DNA of 64,000 bases from Vallitalea okinawensis. Its GTDB lineage: Bacteria > Bacillota > Clostridia > Lachnospirales > PQDH01. The stretch covers positions 868,001 to 932,000 of the forward strand of contig NZ_PQDH01000001.1 of NCBI RefSeq assembly GCF_002964605.1. Direction: 5' to 3'. Both the position numbers and the translations under genes were made by a program. The notes under the pieces are model-generated. The model worked only from the letters and a program-made list of their open reading frames with translations, did not search any database and was not told where the DNA came from. Below are positions 17,754 to 27,075 of the stretch, in pieces (the stretch's first letter is position 1; each line of letters starts with the position of its first letter).

Positions 17754-17788
17754 AAAAGGCTTATTTCAGTTCATGAAGTAAGCCTTTT
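17754..17788. terminator. Bidirectional terminator
   Basis: AAAAGGCTTA and TAAGCCTTTT form a 10-bp perfect stem flanked by T/A on either side. It lies between the convergent GH127 and permease genes and can serve both. Confidence 0.85.
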
Positions 17789-17801
17789 GCATTTAATCTT
17801 C

Positions 17802-18638
17802 CTATCCTTTTAACCCAGATGTACTTACCCCTTCCACAAAGTGTTTTTGTAAGAAGAAGAAGATAAGTGTCGGTGGTATGATGGATACAAGTGACATTGC
17901 TATAACAGAATTCCAATTCGTTTGGGTTGTAATATCTAGTGACATACGTAAACCTAGTGGCAGAGTAAACTTCTCAACGCTATTGATGTAAACAAGAGAA
18001 TTGAAGAAATCATTCCAACTCCAAATCAGTTCAAATAATCCAGCAGATATGATAGCAGGTTTACAGATTGGTACTAGTATTTGAGTTAATATCCTAAAGG
18101 AATTACAACCATCTATCTTAGCTGCCTCATCCAAATCCCTTGGTATGGATCGAATAAATTGTACTAACATAAAAACAAAAAAGGGCTTTGTTGCAAAGGC
18201 GGCTGGTACAATAAATACGCGATAAGAATCAATCCAACCTAAGTTTTTGAAAAGTAAGTACCTTGGTACCATAACTACTGCATTGGGTAACATGAGAGTT
18301 GATATAAGTATAATAAATAAAGTCTTCTTAAATGGAAATTGGAATCTTGCAAAACCATAAGCAACAAAAAGACTTGATACGATGGTACAAAGTACTGTAG
18401 GTGTTACAACTTTAAATGTGTTTAAGTAAAATGTTGAGAATGAAACTTGACCATTACCTTTCCATCCATTGATAAAACCTTCTAAAGTGAAACTCTTAGG
18501 AATTAAACTGAAAGAAGATAAAATCTCTTGATTATCTTTAAAAGCATTGGATATGAGTATTAATAATGGACTCATCATAATGAATGTAAATAGGATTAAT
18601 AAGGTATAAGTAAAAATCTTTTTATGTCTCACAAGCAT
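17802..18638 (-). CDS. Carbohydrate ABC transporter permease, MalG type
   Basis: The 278-residue protein has six membrane helices. The EAA loop reads DEAAKIDGCNSFRILTQILVPICKP, and the C-terminus LQKHFVEGVSTSGLKG is typical of CUT1 MalG-like permeases. Its start codon shares one base with the stop of the preceding permease, so the two are translationally coupled. No ATP-binding subunit is encoded in this window, as is usual for Firmicute CUT1 operons, which rely on a shared MsmK-like ATPase encoded elsewhere. Substrate probably an arabino-oligosaccharide. Confidence 0.93.
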   Translation of the reverse strand: MLVRHKKIFTYTLLILFTFIMMSPLLILISNAFKDNQEILSSFSLIPKSFTLEGFINGWKGNGQVSFSTFYLNTFKVVTPTVLCTIVSSLFVAYGFARFQFPFKKTLFIILISTLMLPNAVVMVPRYLLFKNLGWIDSYRVFIVPAAFATKPFFVFMLVQFIRSIPRDLDEAAKIDGCNSFRILTQILVPICKPAIISAGLFELIWSWNDFFNSLVYINSVEKFTLPLGLRMSLDITTQTNWNSVIAMSLVSIIPPTLIFFFLQKHFVEGVSTSGLKG

Positions 18639-19534
18639 TAGAAATCACCTCCATCACCATAATGAACCCACATACTTGATTTCTTAAATAAAATGAATGT
18701 AAATATTAATATGATAGCAAATAATACCCATGATAACGCTGATGCATAACCCATCTTAAAAAATTTAAAAGCATTGTCATAGAGTAACATACCATAAAGG
18801 TAGGTTGACTTCATTGGACCACCATTGGTGATAATAGCTGCTGAAGTATATTCCTGTAAACAGTTAATCATCTGCATGATCAGATTAAAAAAGATAATTG
18901 GTGATAATAGTGGTAGTGTGATGTTAAAGAAACTTCTAATCTTACTAGCACCATCTATCTTGGCAGCCTCATAATAAACTTGTGGTATGTTTTTTAAACC
19001 TGCTAGAAATAAAACCATGGATGAACCAAACTGCCATACAGTCAATAAACCTATATTATAAATAGCTAGATCTGGATTTCCAATCCATTCCACAGGACTT
19101 ATGTTAAATACTTCAAGAATCTGATTAATAATACCCGTATAGCCAAAAATAAAACGCCATACAATAGCTATCCCTACGCTACTACCTAAGATTGAGGGTA
19201 AATAAAACATGGTTCTAAAACCGTTAATAAATTTCAATTTCATATTAAGTATGAGTGCAACAAATAAAGCAAATCCCAACTTAAGTGGTAAGGCAAATAG
19301 TGCATATGAGAAGGTCACTTTGAGTGAATTGAGGAATTCACGGTCTTTAGTCAATATCTTGATATAGTTATCTAATCCAACAAATTCAGGTCTTGCAATA
19401 ATCGGATACTCGGTAAAAGAATAAATAAAAGACGATACAATTGGATATAATTGAAAAACTAGAAAACCTATAATCCATGGCATTATGTATAGGAATGCTA
19501 TATAGTCCCATCTCTTCTTGTTTGTTTTTAGCAT
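18638..19534 (-). CDS. Carbohydrate ABC transporter permease, MalF type
   Basis: This 298-residue permease has six helices and the EAA loop YEAAKIDGASKIRSFFNITLPLLSP. I take the ATG at 19534 (MLKTNKKRWDY) because AAGGAG is five bases upstream; an in-frame extension to 19591 would run through a long hairpin. It pairs with the MalG-type permease downstream and the binding protein upstream as one operon. The 17-bp hairpin just before it may set the receptor-to-permease ratio. Confidence 0.93.
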   Translation of the reverse strand: MLKTNKKRWDYIAFLYIMPWIIGFLVFQLYPIVSSFIYSFTEYPIIARPEFVGLDNYIKILTKDREFLNSLKVTFSYALFALPLKLGFALFVALILNMKLKFINGFRTMFYLPSILGSSVGIAIVWRFIFGYTGIINQILEVFNISPVEWIGNPDLAIYNIGLLTVWQFGSSMVLFLAGLKNIPQVYYEAAKIDGASKIRSFFNITLPLLSPIIFFNLIMQMINCLQEYTSAAIITNGGPMKSTYLYGMLLYDNAFKFFKMGYASALSWVLFAIILIFTFILFKKSSMWVHYGDGGDF

Positions 19535-19547
19535 AGCTACTCCTTTC

Positions 19548-19585
19548 TTAACAAAGCAGATAAATACTTTTATCTGCTTTGTTAA
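19548..19585 (-). promoter_or_regulatory. 17-bp perfect hairpin between binding protein and permease genes
   Basis: A 17-bp perfect stem with a four-base loop (tact) fills the space between the solute-binding protein stop (19593) and the permease ribosome-binding site. On the minus strand it ends in TTAAGAAAGG, not a T-run, so partial termination or 3'-end protection of the upstream message is more likely than full termination. Confidence 0.8.
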
Positions 19586-19592
19586 TATCAAT

Positions 19593-20933
19593 CTATTTAA
19601 TTTCTTCTAATACAGTATTCAAATCTTCAACTAATTTGTTTGCAGCTTCTTCAGGTGTAAGATCTTTATAAGCAACACGTTGCACCATGTCTTTTAACAT
19701 CTGTTTTACTTGTTGATTAGTCATTGGAACGCTTTCCTTAATGCCTGCCTTTTCTACAGATAGATCAATGGCTTTACTTTGAATTGGAGACAGTTCTTCA
19801 GCTTCTAATAATGCATCTTTCGCTAAATAACTTGATGGAATACCACGAATTGTTCCAAGAAGCAAAGCTGCATCTTTATTGTTAAAGAAGTATTCTACAA
19901 ACTTAGCTGCTTCCTCTTTTTGATTACAATCATTATTGACCGCAATCAATTGAGATGGTCTAACGACAATCCCTGTGTTCGCAGTATTGTCCATAATAGG
20001 TATTAAGCTCGTATCATATTCAATATTTTCATCAACAATATAGGCAGATATTGTACTAGCCCAATTCACAGCAAGTCCAACTTTACCCTCTATCCAGTTT
20101 GGTGTCTCAAAATCTTTACCGCTATATGCTGCTAATTGTGATTCTGGAATAACAACATTGTTCTCTACTAATTGGTTATAGTACTCATATGCCTCTTGCA
20201 AATCAGCTACGTCAAAACCTAAAGTATAATCATCTTTGATAAATTTATCCCCAGCTTTTTGAACAACATATTTCTCAACTAGCACAAATCCATCAGTTAG
20301 TAAATAATAGTCGCCGCCTTGTTCATGAAACTTTTTGCCAAGTTCAAGAATATTATCCCAATTCCATTCTGTATTTGGATCAATGCCTGCTTTATTTAGT
20401 GCATCGTTATTTTGAATCATTATTGAGCCATTTATTCCTGTAGGAAGTCCTACAACTTGATCATTGATCATACAAAAATCTTCAATGAATTTTTGGTCAA
20501 AAGTATCCGTATTAATTGTATCCATAGTGTTCATGTCAACAAACATATCTTTATCCTTAGAAAATTCGTAAATCCAAGGTTGATCAATCTGCATAATATC
20601 TGGAGCAGTACCACCAGCAAGTTGAGTTGTTAACTTCTGATAATAACCATCCCAACCACTATACTCTGCCTTAATTTTTACATTTGGGTTTAATCTTTCA
20701 TACTCTTCAATTAATGCTAGTGTTCCTTCATGCCGAGATTCTCCACCCCACCATGAGAATCTTAAAGTAATGGGTTCGTCTTCTTTTTCACCCTTGTCAG
20801 CTTTTTCTTCTGATTGTTGCTGATTGGTATTTTCATTTGAAGAACTGTCCTCAACTGTGTTATCTTTACTACAGCCAGCCAAAAAAGAAACCATTAACAT
20901 AACAACACATAAAAAACTTAATATTCTTTTCAT
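19593..20933 (-). CDS. ABC transporter sugar-binding lipoprotein
   Basis: This 446-residue CUT1 substrate-binding protein has a signal peptide ending in LAGC (residues 18-21), then a Ser/Asn/Gln/Glu linker. SWWGGESRHEGTLALIEEYERLNPNVKIKAEYSGW and GTAPDIMQIDQPW are typical of the MalE-like family 1 binding proteins. The ATG at 20933 follows GGGG at a suitable distance; a longer frame to 20978 has no such site. It heads the operon with two permeases, and a two-component system diverges upstream, a common arrangement for oligosaccharide import in Clostridia and Paenibacillus. Confidence 0.93.
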   Translation of the reverse strand: MKRILSFLCVVMLMVSFLAGCSKDNTVEDSSSNENTNQQQSEEKADKGEKEDEPITLRFSWWGGESRHEGTLALIEEYERLNPNVKIKAEYSGWDGYYQKLTTQLAGGTAPDIMQIDQPWIYEFSKDKDMFVDMNTMDTINTDTFDQKFIEDFCMINDQVVGLPTGINGSIMIQNNDALNKAGIDPNTEWNWDNILELGKKFHEQGGDYYLLTDGFVLVEKYVVQKAGDKFIKDDYTLGFDVADLQEAYEYYNQLVENNVVIPESQLAAYSGKDFETPNWIEGKVGLAVNWASTISAYIVDENIEYDTSLIPIMDNTANTGIVVRPSQLIAVNNDCNQKEEAAKFVEYFFNNKDAALLLGTIRGIPSSYLAKDALLEAEELSPIQSKAIDLSVEKAGIKESVPMTNQQVKQMLKDMVQRVAYKDLTPEEAANKLVEDLNTVLEEIK

Positions 20934-21082
20934 TTCATATCCCCTTTCCTTTTCGTAAAAATATGTCCTGAGATTCACATTCCCTCTGTGAACTCTTCAT
21001 GTTAGGGAAATTCATTTGATCCTAACACAACTCTATTATAGTTAATTTTTATTTCAACTAGTATGACTCTTAGCTATAAAAT

Positions 21083-21177
21083 GGTATCATATTTTAATTA
21101 CTTTAAAAATATTTTTTCAGAAGGTATCATTTTCTACGATATTCTTCGTAGCTTATGTCCCTATCTTAAGATATCAT
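21083..21177. repeat. Repeated GGTATCAT motifs in the divergent promoter region
   Basis: GGTATCAT occurs at 21083-21090 and 21123-21130, exactly 40 bases apart, with GATATCAT at 21170-21177. They lie between the binding-protein gene and the response regulator and could be binding sites for that regulator. A TATAAT at 21185-21190 is the likely -10 of the regulator gene. Confidence 0.45.
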
Positions 21178-21208
21178 ACTTTGATATAATACAAATGAGG
21201 TGATATGG

Positions 21209-21946
21209 ATGTACCGTTTACTTATTGTTGATGACGAATATGAAATACGCAATGGGCTTAAAAATTATTTTCCATGGGAAACCCTTGGGTTCCAAGTTGT
21301 CCAAGATTGTTCAAATGGAAAAGAAGCCCTTCAATACATCGATAATAATCCTGTTGATGTTTTATTATGCGATATTAAACTCCCCTTTATGTCTGGAATA
21401 GAAGTTGCCCAAACATTATATGAGCAGAAATCACCAATAACTGTTTTATTTTTGAGTGGCTATAGAGATTTTGAATATGCAAGGCAAGCGATTAAATACA
21501 ATGTCAAACACTATCTTGTGAAACCTACCAAATATGATGAACTTGTCAACATTTTTACAGAGGTAAAGAAAGATTTAGATAAGGTCTATAGAGAAAAAGC
21601 TGAAAACGATTTTGCCTATTACGATGATCTTGTTATTAAAGTCAAACGCTATATCAATGATCAGCTGGACATTGCTAACCTAAATGAAGCATCTCATATT
21701 GTAGGGCTTACCCCTAACTACCTTTCAAAAATCTTCAAGGATATAACAGGTATCAATTTTTCTCATTATTTATTAGATGTGAAGATGCAGAAATCAAAAG
21801 AGTATCTGATGAGTACACAGCTTAAGACATATGAGATCAGTGATAAATTAGGATATGGTAACCCTAAGAATTTTACTCGTACATTCAAAAAACATTTTGG
21901 AATGTCTCCCAGAGAGTTTCGTAATAAAAAACAGCTGAGGTCATGA
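21209..21946 (+). CDS. Two-component response regulator, YesN-type (REC + AraC HTH)
   Basis: The 245-residue regulator has a receiver domain (about 1-120; acidic D8-D9-E10, phosphoacceptor D55 in VLLCDIKLP, conserved K in HYLVKPTKYDE) followed directly by an AraC-type DNA-binding domain (about 145-245, ending DKLGYGNPKNFTRTFKKHFGMSPREF). It is shorter than many YesN proteins because the middle linker is small. The ATG at 21209 sits after GAGGTG; a GTG three codons earlier overlaps that site. Its stop overlaps the kinase start (ATGA). It probably controls the divergent sugar ABC operon. Confidence 0.92.
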   Translation: MYRLLIVDDEYEIRNGLKNYFPWETLGFQVVQDCSNGKEALQYIDNNPVDVLLCDIKLPFMSGIEVAQTLYEQKSPITVLFLSGYRDFEYARQAIKYNVKHYLVKPTKYDELVNIFTEVKKDLDKVYREKAENDFAYYDDLVIKVKRYINDQLDIANLNEASHIVGLTPNYLSKIFKDITGINFSHYLLDVKMQKSKEYLMSTQLKTYEISDKLGYGNPKNFTRTFKKHFGMSPREFRNKKQLRS

Positions 21947-23727
21947 ATATGAAAAAGAAATTTTTTATTAAAAATTTAATAACATTTATTATACCTATTA
22001 TCATCCCTGTTATTGTATTGGGTACTTTAAGTATTACATTACTGACCATCTATAACTCCAAATCCATTAGTAATAATACCATCAACTCTTTGGAGAAAAC
22101 GAAACAAAGTGCAGATATCATTTTTCAAGAATCTGATGGCATTTTATTAAATTTTACCCATAGCATTAAAATTGCTACTGCAACTAAGAACATACTGAAT
22201 ACGGACTCTTATTCCTTGTATGATATTCAATCTTTAGGTTTAATTAAAAATCTACTTTATTCAACCACCACAGCTAAACAATATATCCATTCCATTTACG
22301 TTTATATGAGTCAACCAGACAAATCTAACCCAAGAGTACTGACAACGACGGTAGATTTAGTTGTTCTGAATCAGATGGTAGATACAGATTGGTATGATAC
22401 TTACAGAACTGAATTAGTTGACAAATCCCTTTACAGTGAATCACGGCCTATGATGTCCTACGCCTTTGAAACAGAGCCGGTACAAGTCCTTACCATCTAT
22501 CGTAAACTTAATACTACCTATGCACCTAATGAGAATGGTGTTGTGGTATTAAATCTTAACCAAGATTATGTTGATCATCTATTGACCAATCAAAGCGCTT
22601 ATAAAGAGCAAAAAGTATTGATTCTCAATGGTTCTAGGGAGGTCATCTCGAAAAGTGATAACGTGACTGATGAAGACATTCAATACTTTGAAAATAATGA
22701 GATCAATGATGATGCTCAGGAAGAAGTCAAAATCAATGGGGAAGATTACTTACTCTATCATGCTAAATCAGCTAATAAGAATTGGACCTATGTAACACTA
22801 TCCCCTAAATCATTAGCATATAAATGGTCCTATCCTCTTTATGTTATCGTTATTTTGGTTATCCTCATTTCATTTTTTATCGCTCTCATCTTAACCTATC
22901 TCATAACGAAGAGAAATTATAACCACTTACTTAATATCGTTGATATGTTGGAATATGCAGGTTCTAAAAAAAAGCTTCCACCAATAAAAGATGCTAATAA
23001 TGAGTATGAATTCATTACTCAGAACATCATCAAGACCTTCTTAGAGCAGCAGTATTTAAAAAGTGAACTAGCTACAAGGAAATATAAACTGAAAGCAATG
23101 GAACTATTAGCTTTGCAGTCTCAGATGAATCCACACTTTTTATTTAATACGCTTGAGACGATTAAATGGAAAACCATTCAGTTAACCGGCAGTAGTAATC
23201 AAGCCTCTAAAATGCTGGAGCATCTGTCGGATATTCTCAGTTATACGCTGGAATATACAGATGATATGACCACTTTAGATGAGGAGATCAAATACACCAA
23301 AGACTACCTCTCCATCATGAGAATACGATACCCTGATAAGTTCTTTGTGACTTGGGATTATGATGAAACATATAAAGACTTACCTATCATCAAGTTATTG
23401 TTGCAACCCTTAATTGAAAACAGCATCTATCACGGCATTAAAGAAAAAGAAGGTATCAGTGAGATTAAGATTAAAATCAAAGTAAGACAAGATTGTATAG
23501 TTGTTCATCTGTATGATAATGGATTAGGCATGACTGAAGAGAAGTTAGCCCACATAAGGCATATGATGAGGAATAAGCACCCCCTTCAATCCAAGCATGT
23601 TGGTCTCATTAATACTTGCAAACGCATACAACTGGCTTATAATGATCAAGCTACTATTTACATTTACAGTGAGTTGGGAGAAGGGACGCTTATTAGTATG
23701 AAGTTGCCTGTTCAAAAGAAAATCTAA
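21943..23727 (+). CDS. Sensor histidine kinase, YesM type
   Basis: The 594-residue kinase has a membrane helix at about 10-35, an extracellular sensor domain to about 290, a second helix at about 296-322, a His_kinase domain with H398 in LQSQMNPHFLFNTLETI, and a C-terminal ATPase domain with the N box PLIENSIYHGI and G1 box DNGLGM. This is the LytS/YesM class that partners YesN-type regulators. The ATG overlaps the response-regulator stop by four bases. It should sense an extracellular sugar, possibly through the lipoprotein of the divergent ABC importer. Confidence 0.94.
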   Translation: MNMKKKFFIKNLITFIIPIIIPVIVLGTLSITLLTIYNSKSISNNTINSLEKTKQSADIIFQESDGILLNFTHSIKIATATKNILNTDSYSLYDIQSLGLIKNLLYSTTTAKQYIHSIYVYMSQPDKSNPRVLTTTVDLVVLNQMVDTDWYDTYRTELVDKSLYSESRPMMSYAFETEPVQVLTIYRKLNTTYAPNENGVVVLNLNQDYVDHLLTNQSAYKEQKVLILNGSREVISKSDNVTDEDIQYFENNEINDDAQEEVKINGEDYLLYHAKSANKNWTYVTLSPKSLAYKWSYPLYVIVILVILISFFIALILTYLITKRNYNHLLNIVDMLEYAGSKKKLPPIKDANNEYEFITQNIIKTFLEQQYLKSELATRKYKLKAMELLALQSQMNPHFLFNTLETIKWKTIQLTGSSNQASKMLEHLSDILSYTLEYTDDMTTLDEEIKYTKDYLSIMRIRYPDKFFVTWDYDETYKDLPIIKLLLQPLIENSIYHGIKEKEGISEIKIKIKVRQDCIVVHLYDNGLGMTEEKLAHIRHMMRNKHPLQSKHVGLINTCKRIQLAYNDQATIYIYSELGEGTLISMKLPVQKKI

Positions 23728-23818
23728 CAAGCATGTCATGAATGAAAAAATAGATTAGTTTCACTTTTCTCTTATATAAGACATATGATATTTTGAGACT
23801 TTGAAAGGATTTCATAAT

Positions 23819-24325
23819 ATGAGAAATAGAGTATTTCGACCATATCCTTATCCTTACTGGTTCTATAGACCAATGCATCAACAACATACAAAAAGACAAA
23901 ATGCAGAACTTAAAGACTATGGACCTGAGCCATTTGTAATCGATATTGAAGAAGCTACTGTTCAAAACGATAACTATCGAACAGCTTTATGGACGGGTGA
24001 TCATCTGCAGCTTACTTTAATGAGTATCGATGTGGATGATGATATCGGATTAGAGGTTCATCCTAATGTTGACCAATTTCTACGCATAGAAGAAGGTGAA
24101 GGGCTCGTTAAAATGGGGAATAGTAAAGATCAGTTAGATTTTGAAGAAGAGGTAGAAGACGATTTTGCTATTATTGTACCTGCTGGAACATGGCATAATG
24201 TCATCAATACAGGTGACAAACCACTTAAATTATACTCCATTTATGCACCACCTCAGCATCCATTTGGTACAGTTCACGAAACTAAAGCCGTTGCAGAAGC
24301 TGAAGAAGGAAATCATGGTTCATGA
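23819..24325 (+). CDS. Cupin-domain protein with Tyr/Pro-rich N-terminal tail
   Basis: The 168-residue protein has a cupin core with EVHPNVDQFLRIEEGEG (motif 1) and a second motif around IVPAGTWHNVINTGDKPLKLYSIYAPPQHP. The tail MRNRVFRPYPYPYWFYRP is rich in Tyr, Pro and Arg and is not part of the cupin fold. I choose the ATG at 23819, nine bases after AAAGGA, over a TTG at 23801. Related small cupins are found near stress or sporulation genes, but the substrate is unknown. It is followed by a long palindromic terminator. Confidence 0.82.
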   Translation: MRNRVFRPYPYPYWFYRPMHQQHTKRQNAELKDYGPEPFVIDIEEATVQNDNYRTALWTGDHLQLTLMSIDVDDDIGLEVHPNVDQFLRIEEGEGLVKMGNSKDQLDFEEEVEDDFAIIVPAGTWHNVINTGDKPLKLYSIYAPPQHPFGTVHETKAVAEAEEGNHGS

Positions 24326-24340
24326 TCATGACATCAGAAT

Positions 24341-24372
24341 TATTGGGATAAGTCAATTGACTTATCCCAATA
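24341..24372. terminator. Palindromic terminator after the cupin gene
   Basis: A 32-base perfect palindrome whose half-site is TATTGGGATAAGTCAA lies 15 bases after the cupin stop and is followed by TTATTT. It can act on both strands. Confidence 0.75.
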
Positions 24373-24427
24373 TTATTTAGAATCTTTATGATTCTTCTTA
24401 CTTCATTTAATTTAATTCCTATTTACT

Positions 24428-25729
24428 CTACTTAATATTAATCTCAAGGGACTTAAATGTACTTTCAATCTCTTTGTCAGCAGTTCCTTTATCACTGTAA
24501 TATAATTTTTCTCCATCAATGATGAGCTCTACGCCATAGGTTTCACCAATAATCTGTACATTACCTTCTGAATCTCCTTGATAAATCATTGCTTTTATAT
24601 GTTCTGAAGCATCCCAAATACCAAATTCATATATAGTATCATAAAATGCATCCGTAATTTCATCCGCAATAAAAAAGCAGTTATCATATATGACATTTAG
24701 ACTTCTTATAAAATATTTCTTGTTCACATCAGGTGTGATCATGGTCACCTTTCCTGTAGCAATTTCGACTCTAGCAACCACATCACTTCCTAATCCAACC
24801 CTAAGATCCATTCTAGGATATAGTGAATTCAAAACGACATAAATATAGTCTTCTGTAACTTGAAAGGAACCTTTGGCTTTATAATCTTTAGTCAATTCAT
24901 GTTGTTTCAGATCCATTAGCAACTTTGATTCTCCTGTTTGATGGCTAAGTTGATATATAACTCCATCCTTCAATGAGTACATATGATCTTTATTTGCTGA
25001 TATTATATATACAACACTATCGTCATATACAGTAAGCTTTTCCTCCTCTAAATCATACCTAAGTAAATAATACCATACTCCGGTTTCAGATTCAGCATCC
25101 TCTGATTTACTCTTAAAATAAACAGCCCCCTCATGAACAATAGGTGTAAAATCTGTTACGATATCTGCTTCCACAAGAAGTGAAAATTGCTCAGTATTTA
25201 TATTATAACTATACAGTCCTGCAGATGAATCTTCTGAATTATTACCTGCCTTAACTAAGATATTTGGATCAACAACGAGATAAACTGTACCATCTTCAGA
25301 TAAAAATGGCGCGTATTCTACTAATGAAAAGCCTGGAAAACCCTTGGTAAAGTCTGAATGTTCTATTATTGCCTTAAACTCTTGGCTAACATTATCAAAA
25401 ACACTGAATTCAAAAGGACTGCCTTTAGATCCAAATGCAGGTACAAAATTATCACCATACTTTGTTGCACCTATGTAGTATTTTGACAACATACACCTGA
25501 CTACCATATCATAATTGGAATTGTAAAAATTATTGAAACTAAAGTCATACACTGCTTCATCATTTTCCAACAATATATCTTCTTTTGACTTAATGTTATT
25601 ATTTTGTTTGATTGTTGATTGATAAGGGTCTTTTGCATCTATCTTTTCTTCAGTACTGGATGCATATATAATACCTGAAGACAGAAAAATTATTCCAACA
25701 AATATGTATAATAAGACTCTCTTTTTCAT
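24428..25729 (-). CDS. Exported beta-rich protein of unknown function
   Basis: The 433-residue protein begins with a signal peptide or N-terminal anchor (MKKRVLLYIFVGIIFLSSGIIYASS). The remainder has recurring blocks of four short strands, for example MYSLKDGVIYQLSHQTGESKLLM and LYSYNINTEQFSLLVEADIV, which suggest a beta-propeller of the DUF5050/TolB-like kind. There is no lipobox. The ATG at 25729 follows GAGGTGG; a longer frame to 25825 has no ribosome-binding site. I do not recognise a specific family. It probably sits on the outer face of the membrane. Confidence 0.75.
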   Translation of the reverse strand: MKKRVLLYIFVGIIFLSSGIIYASSTEEKIDAKDPYQSTIKQNNNIKSKEDILLENDEAVYDFSFNNFYNSNYDMVVRCMLSKYYIGATKYGDNFVPAFGSKGSPFEFSVFDNVSQEFKAIIEHSDFTKGFPGFSLVEYAPFLSEDGTVYLVVDPNILVKAGNNSEDSSAGLYSYNINTEQFSLLVEADIVTDFTPIVHEGAVYFKSKSEDAESETGVWYYLLRYDLEEEKLTVYDDSVVYIISANKDHMYSLKDGVIYQLSHQTGESKLLMDLKQHELTKDYKAKGSFQVTEDYIYVVLNSLYPRMDLRVGLGSDVVARVEIATGKVTMITPDVNKKYFIRSLNVIYDNCFFIADEITDAFYDTIYEFGIWDASEHIKAMIYQGDSEGNVQIIGETYGVELIIDGEKLYYSDKGTADKEIESTFKSLEINIK

Positions 25730-25820
25730 ATTCCACCTCTTACATTTATTTATATTTATAAGATACTTTGCTATTATATCATACAGAAATACCATTGTAA
25801 AATTTCCCCACAATAAAAGA

Positions 25821-25852
25821 AACATGGTAACTCAAAGTACGGTTACCATGTT
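25821..25852 (-). terminator. Terminator after the epimerase-like gene
   Basis: AACATGGTAAC and GTTACCATGTT form an 11-bp perfect stem with a ten-base loop, followed on the minus strand by TTCTTTTATT, 13 bases after the stop at 25865. Confidence 0.8.
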
Positions 25853-25864
25853 CTACTCACTGAT

Positions 25865-26839
25865 CTATTTCATTAGTTTCATCATTTCTGTTGGATTTAA
25901 TCCAACTGCTAAGTCATTGGCATCACCTTTATAAGCTTTATACCACTCTAAAGCTGAAAGAAGTGTTTCTTCAATAAGTCTTGTTTTCAATCCCGCTTTT
26001 AGAGCTTTAGTTATATCAACACAGTGAATACCAACAGCCATTGTCTCATCATAACATAATGGAAAGGCTTGGCTTTTCTCTATGCCATGTTCTAGAAGCC
26101 ATTGTTCATTCACTTTCTTCAATTGGCACTCAGGATTAATGAACTTATGACAGTCTTGAATAAACTCTTTGAAAGTATAGGATTGTTCTGGACCTGTTAA
26201 TAGATATATGCCATGTAATTCCTTTTCTAGCCCATGAATAATAAATGCTGCTAAATCCCTAACGTCGATAAATTGAAAACCTAAATCACCGGTTTCTGGT
26301 ACAATCATCTCTTCCATGGCATCCATCATAACTGGCCAATAAGTAAATCTATCTGTATGGTCTCTCTCTCCAACAATAAAACCTGGCCGGATGATGAGAC
26401 TGTTCTCATGCCCCAACATATCCGTCAATACCTTCTCACAGCCAACCTTCAACGGACCATATGTTCCTCCAGTAATCTCTTTTGAATCAAAATCAATGCC
26501 GCAAGTAGGATCTGTTTCTTTAAAGTGAGCTATGCTTAAATCACACGTAGAAATGGTAGAAACAAGTAAGTACTTTTTAATGCTGTCGCCTAGAGCTCTT
26601 ACTGACTTTTCAACCTGATGAGGGAAATAAGCGCATGTATCGATAACTGCATCAAAATCCATTCCCTTTACTTTTTCCATATCTTCATTCCTATCACCAG
26701 TTATGCATGGAAATTGGGGCAATAGCTCTTTGTAGGTTTGACCTCTGTTAAAAAAGGTGACATCATGCCCTCTTTTTTCTGCTTCTAAGGCAATGTGATA
26801 CCCAATAAATTTTTTACCACCAATAATAAGAATCTTCAT
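25865..26839 (-). CDS. NAD-dependent epimerase/dehydratase (extended SDR)
   Basis: The 324-residue protein has a Rossmann N-terminus; MKILIIGGKKFIGYHIA is a variant of GxxGxxG with GGKKFIG. The active-site YGPLK appears near residue 126, and LIIRPGFIVGERDHTDRF is typical of extended SDRs of the NDP-sugar epimerase or reductase-like kind. The first glycine pattern matches the subgroup of atypical SDRs often called isoflavone-reductase-like or mRNA-binding-like, so catalytic specificity is unclear. It stands as a single gene between terminators. Confidence 0.85.
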   Translation of the reverse strand: MKILIIGGKKFIGYHIALEAEKRGHDVTFFNRGQTYKELLPQFPCITGDRNEDMEKVKGMDFDAVIDTCAYFPHQVEKSVRALGDSIKKYLLVSTISTCDLSIAHFKETDPTCGIDFDSKEITGGTYGPLKVGCEKVLTDMLGHENSLIIRPGFIVGERDHTDRFTYWPVMMDAMEEMIVPETGDLGFQFIDVRDLAAFIIHGLEKELHGIYLLTGPEQSYTFKEFIQDCHKFINPECQLKKVNEQWLLEHGIEKSQAFPLCYDETMAVGIHCVDITKALKAGLKTRLIEETLLSALEWYKAYKGDANDLAVGLNPTEMMKLMK

Positions 26840-27075
26840 GACTTCTCCTCCTCAACTTTTACCAAACTATATGCTTTTAAAATTTAAAGCATGCAATATT
26901 ATATTTATTATAAAAGATTTTCCAAAGCATCACAACCAAGATTACTTACTTAAATATGTTTACATCTGTAAACTAATTCATATTTCCTGCTTACTCTATT
27001 TTCCCCTTTATTATTTATCTCGAATATGTTTTAATAAGGGGTAGTGATTGTTTAGAGAAATGGAGAAGAATTATT

